DNA of 64,000 bases from Ligula intestinalis (GCA_036362985.1 JAYGXS010000003.1:49825188-49889187); one strand, 5' to 3'. Counted from the first letter of the stretch, positions 11,101 to 23,477 are shown. Numbers and translations: made by a program. Notes: generated from the sequence alone by a model not told the origin.

Positions 11101-14100
11101 TCTCCGTCTTTCTGCACCGGCTAGAGTTGGTGTGGCAGACTGAACAGCGGTACCATCGTGGACCCACTCATATGATAAAAGCAATCGTGCGTTATCTGTT
11201 AGATTCCTTGTGGCTGTTGCATAGTAAACTACGTTGGAGAAACCTATCAGTGGCCGCAACTGCACGAGGCGCATGTTAGGGCTGTGAAAGGAATAGGCCG
11301 TTATTTAACACCGTGGTGCTGGTCGGTTGTTACACCCCTGAGGCTATTGACTTCAGGTCGTTCTTGCGAACCATGTGTAAGACATAGTTGTGAGTGCTCC
11401 AGAGATCTGCAGTCGCTGAAAAAATACTTGTAAGCCTGCTGTGGGTTCACTGGCAAACCAGTTTCAGCGAATGATTCTCCTCCATGTTGCGTGGAGCTCG
11501 TCGTCAGAAAAAATTATGTTACCGTTCACTTGGCCCCTATCTCCCAATTCCGTCATTCCCGCAGTGAATTTCACTTAAATTTGTTTGGGCCTTTATCTAG
11601 TCCATCTTGCGATTCGCGAAGAATGCACGTAGACAGTAAAGAAATTATGCTGACGGCTGCTGTCCACACCTATAGAACGGTCCATGAGTTCAACTTCGTA
11701 GCCGTTCAGATAATCGTCCACACCCAAAACAAGATGAGCCAAGAATTGGTTGAAGTCTGGTCCAACCAATTAATCGATTTAGCGTCTTCGCAGTCACGTC
11801 CAGACGCGCGTCACTAATGCTCGATTGGTTTACACTCCCTTATTTTGTTGCTGCTCCTATCTTCGGGGCTCGACCAGTCTTCATCTTTACTCATATCATA
11901 ATCCTAAGACTAGTCTAAAGTAATTAAACCATTGTCCGTATCTTAGCCCTGTCATAGCCATGCAGTTAACCCTAACTTGGCAGAACTTACACCTAAGCCT
12001 ATTTTCCCTTCAATTTGACGTATTGCCGGTCGTTCATATTCTGTTTAAGGGTCATAGAAGCCATTGTTACCAGTTTGTCTCTTGTCAATCATGTAGTGCG
12101 CCTTATGATAACTCCGCCCTCCTACAAATGATTCAGGCTCTCGTCTGACGCCCAGTTGCCTCGCGGGTGTACCTTCGCAAACTTTTTCACAACTTCCGCG
12201 TGTATGGGCACTGGCTTATCAACTGTATATTGGTGGGGGGGGGAGAGAGAGAGGAATGCAAAATCATGCAAGGCCGATGCTTCTTTTCAGTCCATGCCCC
12301 CTCAGGCGCCTTTTTGATACGATTATCACGCCGCCACGCAACACTCTTCGTTGGCGAGATGGCCACTGCTCTCACTCTCTCATGCACAGTAGTGACCAAT
12401 CGTTCATTTTCCAAGTTAGCTTGTGAGCATAGGCAGTGGCGGCGGCAGCGGCATGAGCAGGTCGTGATGGCCAAAAGCGGTGCGCTGCTCTGCGAGCATT
12501 CACTGAGGACGCCTATAACTCACTCTGTCTCTGGCCTCGTTTTCATTTCATCGCGCGTGTGTGTCTTGAATCGCTGCGCGGCCCTTTCAAGTGCGGAGCT
12601 GTTTAATATCTAGCTCAGCCCCCACCCCGGCTTTCCGAGAGCGTGAAAAGGAACGCGAGATGACGTGCTTGACCTTTTTGCTGACTGATGGTCACATTCC
12701 ACACTCCAAGCTGCGCGAACAAATGTGCTAATTCCTGGATGTAGACAGTGTTGCTGGCCCACGGCTGCACGGATTTTACCGACCGCTTCTCGTGTGCCTC
12801 CTACGTGGTTACTGAAGTGCCCTGCCGATAGTTTCTAGCTACTCTTCGTTGCCTGGTTTTGTGGGCAGTTTTATTCGTCTCCCATTTGGCTGAAACAGGA
12901 CTTCAGTACATTCTGCCGACGCCTGGTGGTTCTCGTCCATGGCGACCTTTTGCAACAGTTTACTGGGGGGGCAGTCGTTGATGAACGATAAACGATCGTT
13001 AGCGGAATTCACTCGTTTTGTTCGTCAACGAGAGTCAATTTCTCCCAGTTTAAATCGGCAAGACAACAAGCTGCTGGCTCAATGGTTAGAACCTTAGAAT
13101 TCTCATCAAAAAGGTCGCGCGTTCGAGCCTTGGGTGGGGCACCACTTGGAGCTGGGTATGACTGGCTGATAACGGCTAATGAGCCAGAAATGCCCATTCC
13201 AATCTCCCTTGTCTTGGCCAGTTTGTGAAGGAGCACACAGATCATTCTTCTTCCGTGGTGGAGCACTGTGTGTCTCGCCTGCTCTGTGTTCTCGAGGGGT
13301 TTGTATGAAATACATTTGGGCAGCAGGTTATTGTCAAGACACCTGAGCAGAAACCGAGTCTGCGTATAAGTACAGGCCTCTCGAAAATCGGAGTTCCTCG
13401 TACCCAAATAAGTTTCTGATGCAAGGGAATATGTGAGTCCCAGGAGGTGCTTGAGCAGAAATAGATGTGATTACTGGGACTCCTCGAACCAAAAATCCGA
13501 CACAGTAGCAGATACGGTCATTGCGACAGGAGCGCTGTTGGCTTAACTACTCTAAGTCATACACCAACCAATTATTGACTAAGGGAAGCGGGTTTAGTGG
13601 CGTGTCGCGGAGGCTGCTTTAGTGACATGGGATGCGGTCGCACATTGGTTGATTGAGGCGCCCTCATTGTAGAGGCATCCCTAATTGGCTTGTTAATCCA
13701 ATTACTGGTCCTGACTCTCTTGACAGCGTTGGGTAATTAAACTGGTGATTGTTGCTTTTCCATCCCTTCAGAAACTAGTCGCTACTCTGTGGGGGAGGGT
13801 AGTATATCTGGTAATCACTTAAACATTTGAATGCTCAGTAGTAGCCCTCACATCGAGGGCCCTTTGGCAGCGTGGAGTCAAGCCATTAATCACAGTCGAG
13901 CGCTTAGGAAAAAACAGTCGACACAGCTGGAGCCTCTGTAGGTAAACTCTATGACCAACTGGATACATGTTCAAATTTCACGTATTTTCCATCGGGCTTC
14001 AAGTTAAAACCGACTAGCGTGGGCTAGTTAGTTTTTGTTAGTCCTATTTGCTCTATGTCTCCAGACCATACCTTCATGGCTTTCCACAAGCCACCGTGCA

Positions 14101-14426
14101 ATCAGGTCAGATCAATTAAGGTTTCGCTTCCCCTCTCTCCTACGGGAATTCCAGTGATCCTCGGAGCAGGTTGTTTTATGTAGACTGTTAGGGAGAGCGG
14201 ATCTCATTTTTTAGATCGCTGCGTGCTTTAGAGCACTATTCATAACATCACGCCATCTCTATGTAGTTGTTGCCATTTTTTCTCATCTGATACACTGACT
14301 CTTTGTAGTCCCTACCAAACACTCACTGGATGATTCTTTTTCTGTCCCTCTAGGTACTCAACCTTGCATTTCAATGACGAGACAACGCCAAGAGTAATCA
14401 AGCATCTTCTTGCGCACACCGCTTAG
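7900..14426 (+). CDS. CYRIB: CYRIB/FAM49 homologue (CYFIP-related Rac1 interactor), C-terminal exons
   Basis: Three exons, 7900-8106, 10804-10874 and 14354-14426, join in frame (69 codons, then 71 plus 73 nt) to give the last 116 residues of a FAM49/CYRI protein, ending with TAG at 14424-14426. Family members bind active Rac1 and restrain the WAVE/Scar complex at the leading edge. Recognisable blocks are CLRVMTGVIILYDHVDPSG, the KTSKLD segment, LLKEQNPKSVECLLNAIK and HFNDETTPRVIKHLL, all colinear with the vertebrate C-terminus. All introns are GT-AG. About 200 N-terminal residues are not seen; their exons probably lie left of the window. The introns (2697 and 3479 bp) hold retroelement and SINE-like pieces. 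It shares its strand with VPS4 downstream. Confidence 0.94.
8340..8935 (-). mobile_element. Non-LTR retrotransposon 3' coding end, degraded
   Basis: Read on the minus strand, 8935 down to 8340 carries the C-terminal region of a jockey/R1-type polyprotein: an MLPIDRLHEKVPVLPVAPHN-like stretch near 8870-8810, then a decayed relative of the Cys/His segment seen at 36020-36322. It ends at a TG/CA microsatellite near 8355-8367, as does the copy at 36 kb. Several stops are present. It lies in a CYRIB intron. Confidence 0.75.
9690..9812 (-). repeat. tRNA-like repeat A, truncated copy
   Basis: On the minus strand this copy has a perfect T-arm-like hairpin, GCAGG-TTCGAAT-CCTGC (near 9764-9780), then a conserved 3' part with CAATTGGGTCAAA and ending in CCTTAATAA. 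The same 3' part follows the tRNA-like domain at 48571-48790, 50282-50507, 50518-50650 and 50731-50935. The D-arm side is absent here. Confidence 0.75.
10804..10874 (+). CDS. CYRIB: CYRIB exon (SVECLLNA block)
   Basis: This short 71-nt exon has the acceptor CTCATAG and the donor GTAAGT at 10875. It encodes VKSCVRLLKEQNPKSVECLL followed by NAI plus two bases of a split Lys codon. It would be missed by open-frame searches. Confidence 0.93.
12975..13215 (+). repeat. tRNA-like repeat, relative of 4290-5370
   Basis: The head GATCGTTAGCGGAATTC (near 12993) matches 4303-4320. The A box TGGCTCAATGG, the B box GCGTTCGAGCCT and the tail with TATGACTGGCTGATAACGGCT match 4985-5105. It is a single copy in direct orientation inside the last CYRIB intron. 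Confidence 0.75.
13290..13412 (-). pseudogene. Penelope-like N-terminal scrap
   Basis: On the minus strand a frame encodes TQTRFLLRCLDNNLLPKCI. The same R-x-L-x-R-C-L-D-N-N-x-x-P signature occurs in the minus-strand pieces near 34700 and 34240, where hammerhead-like motifs adjoin. I take it as the N-terminal part of a Penelope-like protein; the assignment rests on this shared context and is moderate. Confidence 0.5.
14354..14426 (+). CDS. CYRIB: CYRIB terminal exon
   Basis: The acceptor is CCCTCTAG before 14354. One base completes the split codon, then the exon encodes YSTLHFNDETTPRVIKHLLA and HTA before TAG at 14424-14426. This matches the family C-terminus, which ends about 20 residues after the previous exon boundary. 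Confidence 0.93.
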
Positions 14427-15270
14427 TGCGTCGTCCCGTGCCGCTCCGACCCCAACCATTTTTTACTTCGTATTCGCACTTCACCCTGACCCAATGCTAC
14501 CAGTCGCATTTCTTCTGTATATGTATATACAAGTCCACGATAGTGCACACTTGCAGGAGGAAGCATGCCGTTGTCCTGCGACTGTACAAAAAGGGTTTTC
14601 CTCCACCTATCTATCATGACTAAAACAACTTTTTTGCAGAACCATCTCCCCCCCCTCCCCGGTCGACTACTCTGCTGACGTAACATTCTCCCCTTGCAAA
14701 TATGCTTTGCAATTTTCCGCTTTCCCCATCCATGTTTTAGATATCATTACTTGCAAATGATTTCAATATTTGTTGACCTTCTTTATCTGCCATTTGTTTG
14801 GGTTACCTAAGTGGGCATTTCTTATCATAAAAGCAAATGGGATTCGAGGCGTATTCTAATTGCGTAGACAACTCTCTTGTGCCTCTACCTTCTGCGCATG
14901 TAAAAGGCTTTGGAGAAGTCCGCTCTTGCGTGTTCGTCGTATTGTGGAATGAAATTGGGTCAATCATTCGCTCACATAGACTGTAGACTTTCTGGTAGTA
15001 TTTTGTTTCAACCCGTAGAGACAGACAGTAGATGCAATTATGGGGTCGTAGGCAAGCGTCTTTCATTCAGTCCAACTAGCAGTACTTCAGTCGCGTTTGT
15101 GGAGAAGTCTCCTCATGTATTTAAGCTAATCTAATTAGGCGAGTGGGATTTAGGGTCATATTATGTCAAGCCCTGTATCCTATGAGCTTTTGTAAATTTT
15201 TATCTGAGTTTCTTATGCCCGTAATCACACCTGATAGCATCCGCCTCTGTAATGTATGGCCCTCTAGGTG
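14427..15270. other. 3' flank of CYRIB, no other feature recognised
   Basis: This should hold the CYRIB 3' untranslated region. I saw no clear AATAAA signal. Open frames here are not family-like. Confidence 0.4.
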
Positions 15271-15279
15271 TTATTTATT

Positions 15280-15716
15280 TCATTTAGACATCTTTTGGCG
15301 TAACACAATTGAACGTATTATTCTAACACCGGTCGAGCAAATTTTCCAATCATGGGACCCAGTTTTCTCTGCCAGGCATTGTGATCTCCCGATGCGGACG
15401 TTGAAGTCGCCATGGTCAACTACTATCTCCGCCTTCGGCACAGTCGCCAATAGGGTGCGCGTGTCCTTGTATAATGTTTTCTTCACATTATTGGAGGCCA
15501 TTTTGGTGGTCATGGACGCTGACGAGTTTAATGATATTATTAATATGAAAGGCCATGCACGGAGTCATATGACGGTCATTGATAACATGTGTCAGACAGA
15601 GCAGCTTTCCTACAATGTTGTTCCAGATGCTAAAGGTGGCGTCGTGGTCTTACTTCTTTATTTGTTGCAGTCGCTTCTGAAGAATGTGCAGCTGGCAAGA
15701 ACTCCCTCCAGCTAAT
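15280..15716 (-). pseudogene. RTE-like endonuclease domain fragment
   Basis: The minus strand encodes LYKDTRTLLATVPKAEIVVD followed by HGDFNVRIG, the LLATVPKADK-x-x-x-LGDFNARVG core of the apurinic-type endonuclease of RTE elements. The metal-binding GDFN is intact. The upstream part (15515-15716) is only faintly recognisable in broken frames. No RT follows. Confidence 0.75.
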
Positions 15717-16770
15717 ATTGCGCCGAAAATCGATTCTTGTCGAGCACAGTAATGTACACTTTTTGGTGCACCAGTTCTCGGTCGACTAGAACCATCTTTC
15801 TCTCCGATCAATTGTTAAGCGGATATTTTACAAGAGAACTACCATTCAAGGCTGTCAGAACTGCAAATTCACTTAGCATTCAGTGGCGTTGAGGCGGATG
15901 TGATGCAGAGAAGTTGTTTTGGCTTGTAGGTTTTGATTGTATATTTGGCACCTACGAGCCGTGGTCAGCTAGCAGATTGTGCGAGCCTACCACAATCGTT
16001 CGCCAGTTTTTAAAAGAGTTTGCCGAGTTAAGACAAGCAGTTTTGTCCCTAAATATGGTTGCCCACACATTCAAGGTGAATCCTAATCACTGCTAGGGGC
16101 CATGTTTTGTTTCGTGGGTCAGGGACCCGGGTTGGTTTGGCGGCCTACGGGATTTGACGTTGTCTTATTGGTATGAATTTCTAAGATTGGTAGAGATGAG
16201 GATGAGGTGAAATTGCAGTGGGGGGCATAATTTCCGTATGTAGTGACCTATTTGATATCCAGCAAGCTCCTATTTCGCCAGAATTCCGCATTTTTCTCCT
16301 AAATGAACTGAAATAAACGTACTGTTTTCCTTACTTAAAGGTTTTCGATGGTAAAATCCACTCAAAAAATCAAAGATATGAGACAAAATGTGCACTAAAT
16401 TACTAAATCCTACCTACTGTACACCGCAGACCATGCAGGATACCCTCATCTTGTTCGGCTCACCGGCTACGACAGTTATCATGGTGAGGTCGTTAGGCAT
16501 GTCCTATCTTCGTTCAACCGAAGATAAGCATTCGCTGTTAGCACGCTTGTGAAGCAATCACTGCCTGCTTTATGCACATGGAGTGACACACTACAGCCTA
16601 GTTGTGTACGCTCATGTTAGACATCTCCCACACCACAAGCATCACACGACAGTTCGACCGTCGATGACGACGATATCCCCTGTGCGCTCCGCAGTATTGT
16701 GACTGTGACTTACGCGTGGATTAGCTTTAATTGGTAGTAGCTCTTTGCATCTCCTACACTCTATCGCTTC
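15717..16770. other. No gene recognised
   Basis: Nothing in either strand matches a protein family or a repeat elsewhere in the window. Confidence 0.4.
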
Positions 16771-16779
16771 CCTCGTCCG

Positions 16780-17480
16780 TCTGTAGCTGGTGTCAAGAAG
16801 GATTCAAGAAAATTTGAAGCGGGATTGAACGAAAGTGGGAGGCATGCTCGGAGGCGCCACTACGTCTGATTCAACTCCTACAGAGTGGGATTGACATAAA
16901 GACCACGAGCAGCTAGTGCATAAGCCTAAACCTACGCATTCCACAAACGCCTCATCCCATATTTAGCATTTGCGATGGAAGCACAACCCAAATAACTATT
17001 TCCGTGCTCTGATCTGGCCATCGTATTGCTCCAGCATATTTACCAAACTGCCCGCTTAGGAGGCACAGCAGAATCGCACATACCCACAAGACGCGACAGT
17101 TCGACTGACGCAACGACCATGGCCATCATGTACACCACGGCATGACAGGTGTACGGACGGTGGCTTGCACGTGGAATAGTTAATCATACTAGCAGATCCA
17201 AGCAGCATCAACTGCATTCTATCTTCCCTCGCTATCGTGAACCCGGTCTCAAAACACGATCTGTCTGGAGTCGAAACCAGGTTTTCATCGAAGGCTGACG
17301 GGCAACTTGGAACCAAAATGGGCGCGATTGCCATAGAGACCACATTCAGAAGAATGTGCTACAGCCTTACCCTTTGTCTTATGAATACCGAATTACCCCG
17401 TCAGATTGCAGCATTTGACGTCATTATTTTTAGCGGACCGTGGGGTTTAGAGGCGGTGGCATCTTTGAGTATTATTAGAG
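16780..17480. repeat. Dispersed repeat (shared with 48780-49200 and 50935-51270)
   Basis: Blocks such as CAGTTCGACTGACGC (17097), GTGGCTTGCACGTGGA (17160) and TGCCATAGAGACC (17328) recur in the same order at 49036, 49109 and, for the last part, 51116. It is about 700 bp, non-coding, and degraded relative to its sisters. Confidence 0.75.
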
Positions 17481-17959
17481 TACTAGCGCGGAAGCCCGGC
17501 TTCGCCTTGGGCTTCCTTGCATTTTGTTGTCCCTTCTGTAGGTAAATCGTATATAAGAATTTCTTAAAATAATTATGTTCAGTTCAGTCATATTAGGGAA
17601 ATATAGGTAAATACCTCTGAACTCCCTCTTTGTGCACAGCTGTAATGCAGAACATGTGGCGTTGCCAGTAATGGAACTACGTTAAAGGGGGGGCAGAACC
17701 TTTGTTTATATACTTGCAGACTTACTTGATGGACTTCGTGGAGTTGCAAAAGTTAACATTGATATGGGCGTTGAATACGTTTGACTGTAGGGGACAATAC
17801 GACACAATTCAACGGTTATCAATTACCACCCCACCGGTTCACTTTCCATTGATAACTGCTTCGAGTCCGCCAATCTCAGGTTGTTGCCTTCTGTAGAGAG
17901 GGTAACCATCGCCATCAGTCTGAGATGCACCTAGGATTCGCTTGGTATATATCCTGGTA

Positions 17960-19280
17960 CATTAACCATCCTTCATGCAAAGACTGTTGGGATTTATCTG
18001 ACCACATGGGTCATAAAACATTTGAGTTTTGATCGTTTCAAGTAGAACAGGGTCAACGGACCGGTCAGGCAAGTCTGCGCATATGAATTTTTCGACATCA
18101 GAGGAGTGCAGTTTTTCCTTTAGCCAGACCAAAATTTGAGCGTCGGGCAGTCCTCTCTTTTGCCACTCTACAGTGTGCGTATGACACTGAACGTCACCGA
18201 AAATTTTGAATGTTGTGCTGTGTTTCATCATGGTTTTCAACTTAAGCTGGAATACCCGCGCGGACAAATCATGGCGATCCTTTGGTGGACTTGAAACTGT
18301 TAACGTAGCTGTTGCGTTGGTGTAGCATGTCCTGAAGGGACAATATTATGTGATGCTTCAAGTCTGGGTACACTCAGGCTCAGCTTTGAGCCTGCAGGTT
18401 GATGTCTTCTACTATGTATACCTGTAGAAATTTCGGCTCGCCATCAGGAGGAGGTAGTAACGATCCAATCCGGTCGCAAACTTGGCCTTCCACCTTAAAG
18501 GTTGGCGTAAATCCAAACTTATGAAAAATGTTGGCACCAAAAGAGGACATTTGAAACGCCCCATTGTGCTTTCTAATGTTTGAGAGAAAATTTTTCGAGT
18601 CGCCGTTATCACCAGCAAGCAATTTTTGGAGTATTTCTGGTGGATGAGGGAAGATATGCAGGATAACTTTGCCGTTGGAACAGCACATGCCGTTTGTTTC
18701 ACCAGTCCATTTTTTCGTCTGACAATGCCCGCAAACTTCCACCATCTTCCCAATGGAAACATTTGCACCTCCCGCATAACCAAGCCTTACGTTGTAATTG
18801 GGTGAGGCTTTGTTCCATACTTGAGCATTTATGGAAGCAATTCACGGGCCAGAGTCGACAAACCGTATGTGAAGTGGTTGCGAACTTGAGTTTTCAGCAT
18901 CGGTGGGCCGTTGATCCGCTCTTTGTGATGCTTGCATAGCCAGACGTGCACTTCTTTGTCTAGGTTATTCGTTTTGTCGACGTTACGAATCTCTTATCCT
19001 ACCTAATTCTCTTCTTTGCAGAGTTTGGACTTCAGTTTTTAGGGAGCGATTAGTTTGATGGCGAATCGCGTCTTCGTGCCTTCGTTGTAGCATTTGCTCT
19101 TCGGTTTCTTGGGAGTGATTAGTTTGATGGCGAATCGTATCTTTGTGTCTTCTTTGCAGCATTTGATCTTCGGTTTCTTTGGAGCGTCGATATCGCTGAC
19201 GCATAGCATTAGTCTCCAGGCGAAGCTGTCTTTCTGCTTGTGTTTCTTGCTAACGTCTATTAACATTGGCAAATCTCTTC
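17960..19280 (-). mobile_element. Helitron remnant, N-terminal half of Rep/helicase protein
   Basis: Read on the minus strand, the order is a Lys/Arg/Gln-rich repeat region (19280-18983), a Cys-rich segment with CGHCQTKKW and CCSNGKV (18745-18640) leading to HNGAFQMSSFGA, and the Helitron-like N domain (18267-17962) with VEWQKRGLPDAQILVWL and ending CMKDG. This is the usual order in animal Helitrons. The Rep two-His motif region, the catalytic Tyr region and the helicase are absent or unrecognisable, and frames are broken between segments, so the copy is dead. It lies between CYRIB and VPS4. Confidence 0.88.
18990..19200 (-). repeat. 69-bp tandem repeat in Helitron coding region
   Basis: GATGGCGAATCG starts at 19057 and again at 19126, a period of 69 bp, with a third, more diverged unit to the left. 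On the minus strand each unit encodes about 23 residues of the form ETE-x-QMLQRRH-x-D-x-IRHQTN. The period is a multiple of three, so the repeat expanded without breaking the frame. Confidence 0.85.
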
Positions 19281-19339
19281 TGTTCCAGCGTCTGAACGTG
19301 TGTATTCGCGGCTGCTCTAATTCCTTTTCTAACTAATGA

Positions 19340-20180
19340 GGTAGAACCTACAAATAGGTTATAATTCTGAATGAAATAACATTGGGTAGAAAAAAAGTAA
19401 GTTCACAACGTTACCTTCAGTCACCGGCCCATCATTGTTTGTCGGGTTGTTTGTGTTCAGAACATTTCTAACGGCATCACTGTTGTCCATAATGATAGTT
19501 TGTAAAGGTAAGAATGAAACTGTGGGGATTTATGTGGTAGGCCATTCAATCTAATCTAAGAGCTAGCCCACGACAACATACGCGTAGGCAAAGGGGGAAG
19601 GAGTCCAAATGATAGCAGGTCAAGGGGTTTAGGTCAGTGAGTATGAAACCCCTTCCCCATCCCCACCCAACCCCCGTGGCGTATTCACAGGCGCCTGTCA
19701 CGTCGGGTGTCAATCGCGAGTCTGAAACAGCGGCCTGCCATCAATGATAAAGGGGACAAATACAGACACATTGACTCCAGCACACATTGTGACGCCCTGT
19801 GTGATCGACGTACAGACTGGCGCGCGAAAGGCGGGGCGCGCGTGACTAATATACGGACTGGATCGCATGCACTGCTTGCGCGCGTGTGTGTGCCCACACT
19901 CCGTGATCGACTTCAAAACAGATACCATACATAAGTGATAATGGATGTCTACACAGATGGAGGCAAAACTTTTATTAAGTTAACAGATATTGTTCGTACC
20001 ATACTAAAGGAACCCCGTAGTTTTTCTTATTCTCCATCGCCTTTATCGGACACCATTTAGCTCTTCAAGTAGGTCTGGTACTGGATGCAGACAGTTGGCA
20101 AAAGTGGATGTGGAGTGTGATTCCTTGATTAGATATGGAACCATTCCCTTTTTGAATTATATTTAGTTCATGTGCCCCCT
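19340..20180. other. No gene recognised
   Basis: GC-rich around 19640-19900, with no protein family match on either strand. Confidence 0.4.
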
Positions 20181-20184
20181 AAGA

Positions 20185-20835
20185 AAGCCACGTTCTAGAT
20201 GCGCTGGACAAGCACGGATGCAGATCAGGGTATGGCAAGCGTTATCCAGTTTGGGAGAGTGGTGGCAAGTTTAGGGACGGCTTTGGCCGCGCCGCCTACC
20301 TGCGCCCGACCTCGGCTCCGATATTCTTAACTATTTCTTGAATCTGGGCACCTGTGGATGAGAGAAAAGAGGGTAGTATATGCGGTGTAATTCTATTATC
20401 ATAAAATAGTAATTCATTCGTAATTCACCGTTCGTGCTGCACCCTGCTGTGGAATATACGATGAAAAGCGTCGAAATGAGTGATCAAACTGTAATGCCAG
20501 TCAAGTTAACGGGTGTTTATTTTTGTCCGCCCTTATGTTTATGCGGTAGATTCCTGCGTTGTTTGTCCTGCAGATATCTGTTCTTGCAGTGTGTGCTTCC
20601 AGTATTCTTATTTTGAATACAAAAGTCCTCCTCACCAATTCAGGATTTGTTAGATCAACCAACCTATTAAGTCACTCACTGTGATGTTAGTGATGACTTT
20701 TTGAAAAGACTGCCTCTCTCACTCCTGGTCCCCCTAATCTGGGACGCTAGTCTCTCACTTCCGAAGTACCTATAGGTAATCGGTTGTAGCTAAACGGCTA
20801 TCAGCGTTAGAGTGCCAACCATGTTTCTTTTTCAA
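20185..20835 (+). repeat. Dispersed repeat B, long copy
   Basis: This is colinear with 51965-52620 over about 650 bp. Shared blocks include GATCAGGGTATGGCA, CAGATATCTGTTCTTG, GTATTCTTATTTTGAATACA and ATCGGTTGTAGCTAA (the last at 20780 and 52558). Both copies are in the same orientation. There is no credible coding frame. Confidence 0.85.
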
Positions 20836-22213
20836 ACCCACTCCTCCGAAAGTTGGATCCAGTTTATTTTGAATTCGAGCCACCCATTTTTTGCTCTCCA
20901 TTCACGCGGGAATTTATTATCCTATACCATCCTCCTTAATCCTCTGCTTTGTTTGTCTGCGCTTGTGATCAGGAGGTCATTTGTACAGTACACTGCTACC
21001 TTTTTAAATGCACGAAAACAAGTTATCTTATCTACAACACATCAACATTCCAACATTTGTCAAATAAGGCCAATCTGTCGCATTTACAATTCAATGTCTT
21101 CGACAAATCTCCGCACCACACGGAAAAGAACACACAGATCAGGTTGGTAACAAGGAAACAAACGTAAGCCTCTACAAGAATTGTCCGTTCCAGGTTTCAT
21201 GTCGACAAATTGCAGATCCCTGTTTAACAAAAGTGTCAAATTATCGGAAGTGATGTTGAAAAGAGAACATAAGAACTCTGCAGTCATCTGTCTGCAAGAA
21301 ACTTGGCTTAACAGCGACATTGAGTCGGAACTCATCACCCCACAATATTTTTACGCCTATCGTTCGGACAGAAAATCCTTAACCAGCGATAGAGGTGGTG
21401 GAGTGGCTGTCTTTGTAAACCAGCAATGCTGCACAAATTGTAAGTCTCTATTTTATTTATTTATTTATTTATTATTTAAGCAATTCTAAAGGCATCATTT
21501 TTGTCAGTATTTACATTCCTCCATCTGCATGCCAACGTGCTTGAGGCACCTTCTTTGATTTTCTTTCCCAAAAACTTGCTACACCGTCTTGCGAGCATGT
21601 CATAAGTTTAAGCAGTGATTTCAACCGTGTAAATCTTCGTCCCCTTACACTGTTAGGTTTAGACGATTTAGTTTCCTTCAACACTCGTGCCGACGCCCCT
21701 CTGGATCACATATTGACCAAACATCACTAACTTTTTGTCGTCAAAAATAGAGCACCGTTGGCAGGCTCAGATCATTCTGTGTTATTGGGCTTGCCAACCA
21801 TCTATTTTAGCTCTAACAAAGGGCTGTTAGTAATTCCCGAGAGGAAACTAAGGGTTCGAGACACCTCCCCGCATAATATTTCTTTGCTCCAGACCGTCAT
21901 ATCTGGCAATATTTATACCCTTCTAGAGTAATCAGATGTCGAATCATGCTGTAGACATCTCACTTATTTTTAAACAACATTTTAAAACTCTGCTGTCCTC
22001 TTGACACTGTCATGGTTAGACTTGACAGAATATCTTCTCCCCACCAAAAATGTTTGAGACGTCAAAAGGAATTGTTCTATAAACTAGGTCTGCGAGATAG
22101 ACTAAAGGATCTGAACGTCCAGATATAGCGTGAGATTTCCAGGCTGAATGAACTTTTTTTAGTCAGCTTTTTAATTCTTCTACATCTTCCGCTCCTCTCA
22201 CTTCCTCCGAAAT

Positions 22214-23338
22214 ATGGAAGAGTCTCAAAAGCTCACTGGTCAATGCAATACACTAACACATGTTGATGCTGACCTAGACAGCTTAAACTCAAAATTTATC
22301 CACACTCCCACCGACTCCTATCTCCCGACAAATGATTTTTCCTTACCACCAAGTGATTTCTCTCCAGTGTCCTTGGAAACAGTCATGGAACACCTAAACA
22401 AGGTCAAAGGTACAACAGCTGCCGGACCAGATGGCGTCTCCCCATTTCTTCTTAAATCTTGCTCTTTTAAATGAGCTCTGTCTTGGCACATCTAATTAAG
22501 TTATCTTTCATGGAGTCCAAGATTCCTGACGACTGGCGTTCGGTCAAACTTACTCCTATCCCGAAAAAAAACACTTCAACGGTTCCCAAATCCTTTCACC
22601 CAATTGCCTGCTCTTCTGCACTCCTCAAACTTACAGAACGAGCAGCTTTGGACATCATTAAGCCTTTTTCATCCAATTTTTCTGATCCCTTGCAGTTTGC
22701 GCAGTACACTAGATGCTGTTGCTCTGGTAGTCGACTCTGCTCTTAGAGACTTGGACAAGGGATGTCGTTCATACGCATGTGCCTTTCTTGACTACCCCTC
22801 AGCCTTCAACACGATCCCGCGAAATCTTCTTCTTAATAAAACGTCTGCATGCGGCTCTCCTGGCTGGGCCGTCTCTTGGCTTGAGGACTATTTTACTTCC
22901 CGCACCCAATTCATTCAGAGCGGGCTGCGAAAATCCACGATCCTTCCCAACAATTGTGGTGTTCTGCAGGGGTCTTTATTTTCCCCACATTTTCCCCTCC
23001 ATACTGATGGCCTACGATCTCCAAGCGCATGTTTGTTTGTCAAATATGCTGACGACATGGTTGTCGGCCATCCTCTCAAAAGCCAGACCCATCTTCAAAC
23101 ACTGAATTATGGATTTGATCATGTCACAGCATGGTCGTCAGAAAATTGCCTTTTGCTTAATGAGCGGAAGTCAGTCCAGAGTATTTTCAGGCTGCGAACC
23201 TCCTCCAGTCCTGAAATTATCGACTTTCTGCACAACAAGGTATCCTCCTTCCGATACCTTGGTGTAACAATAGCTTCCAACCTCTCATATACTCTTCATA
23301 TTGAAGACCTTTTTATTAAAATCCGCAAAATTTTATAG
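22214..23338 (+). pseudogene. CR1-like reverse transcriptase, frameshifted
   Basis: Three frames carry one RT domain: 22214-22474 (thumb-side approach), 22471-22746 (IPDDWRSVKLTPIPKK) and 22604-23338. In the last, FLDYPSAFNTIPR is motif A, GVLQGSLFSPHF is motif B and VKYADDMVVGHP is the catalytic motif C, followed by SFRYLGVTIASNLSYT. Motif A has lost its catalytic Asp if the usual F-D-x-S-S/K-A-F alignment holds (here LDYPSAF keeps one Asp). Frame changes near 22470 and 22705 inactivate it. Confidence 0.9.
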
Positions 23339-23477
23339 TATTTCCGCCGCTTGCATTCTTATCGCACCCGCAAGCCCTCATCTGGCGTTTTATAGACGCT
23401 TTTATCCTCTCTCACATTCTTTACTGCTCTCCAGTAACCTTTACCGCACTATTCAAAAAAGACTTTATCATCATTAA

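Noticed and set aside
15143..15715. 190-codon + strand frame as a gene
   Set aside because: It starts at a non-ATG codon and overlaps an RTE endonuclease fragment on the other strand, whose GDFN core explains the open frame.
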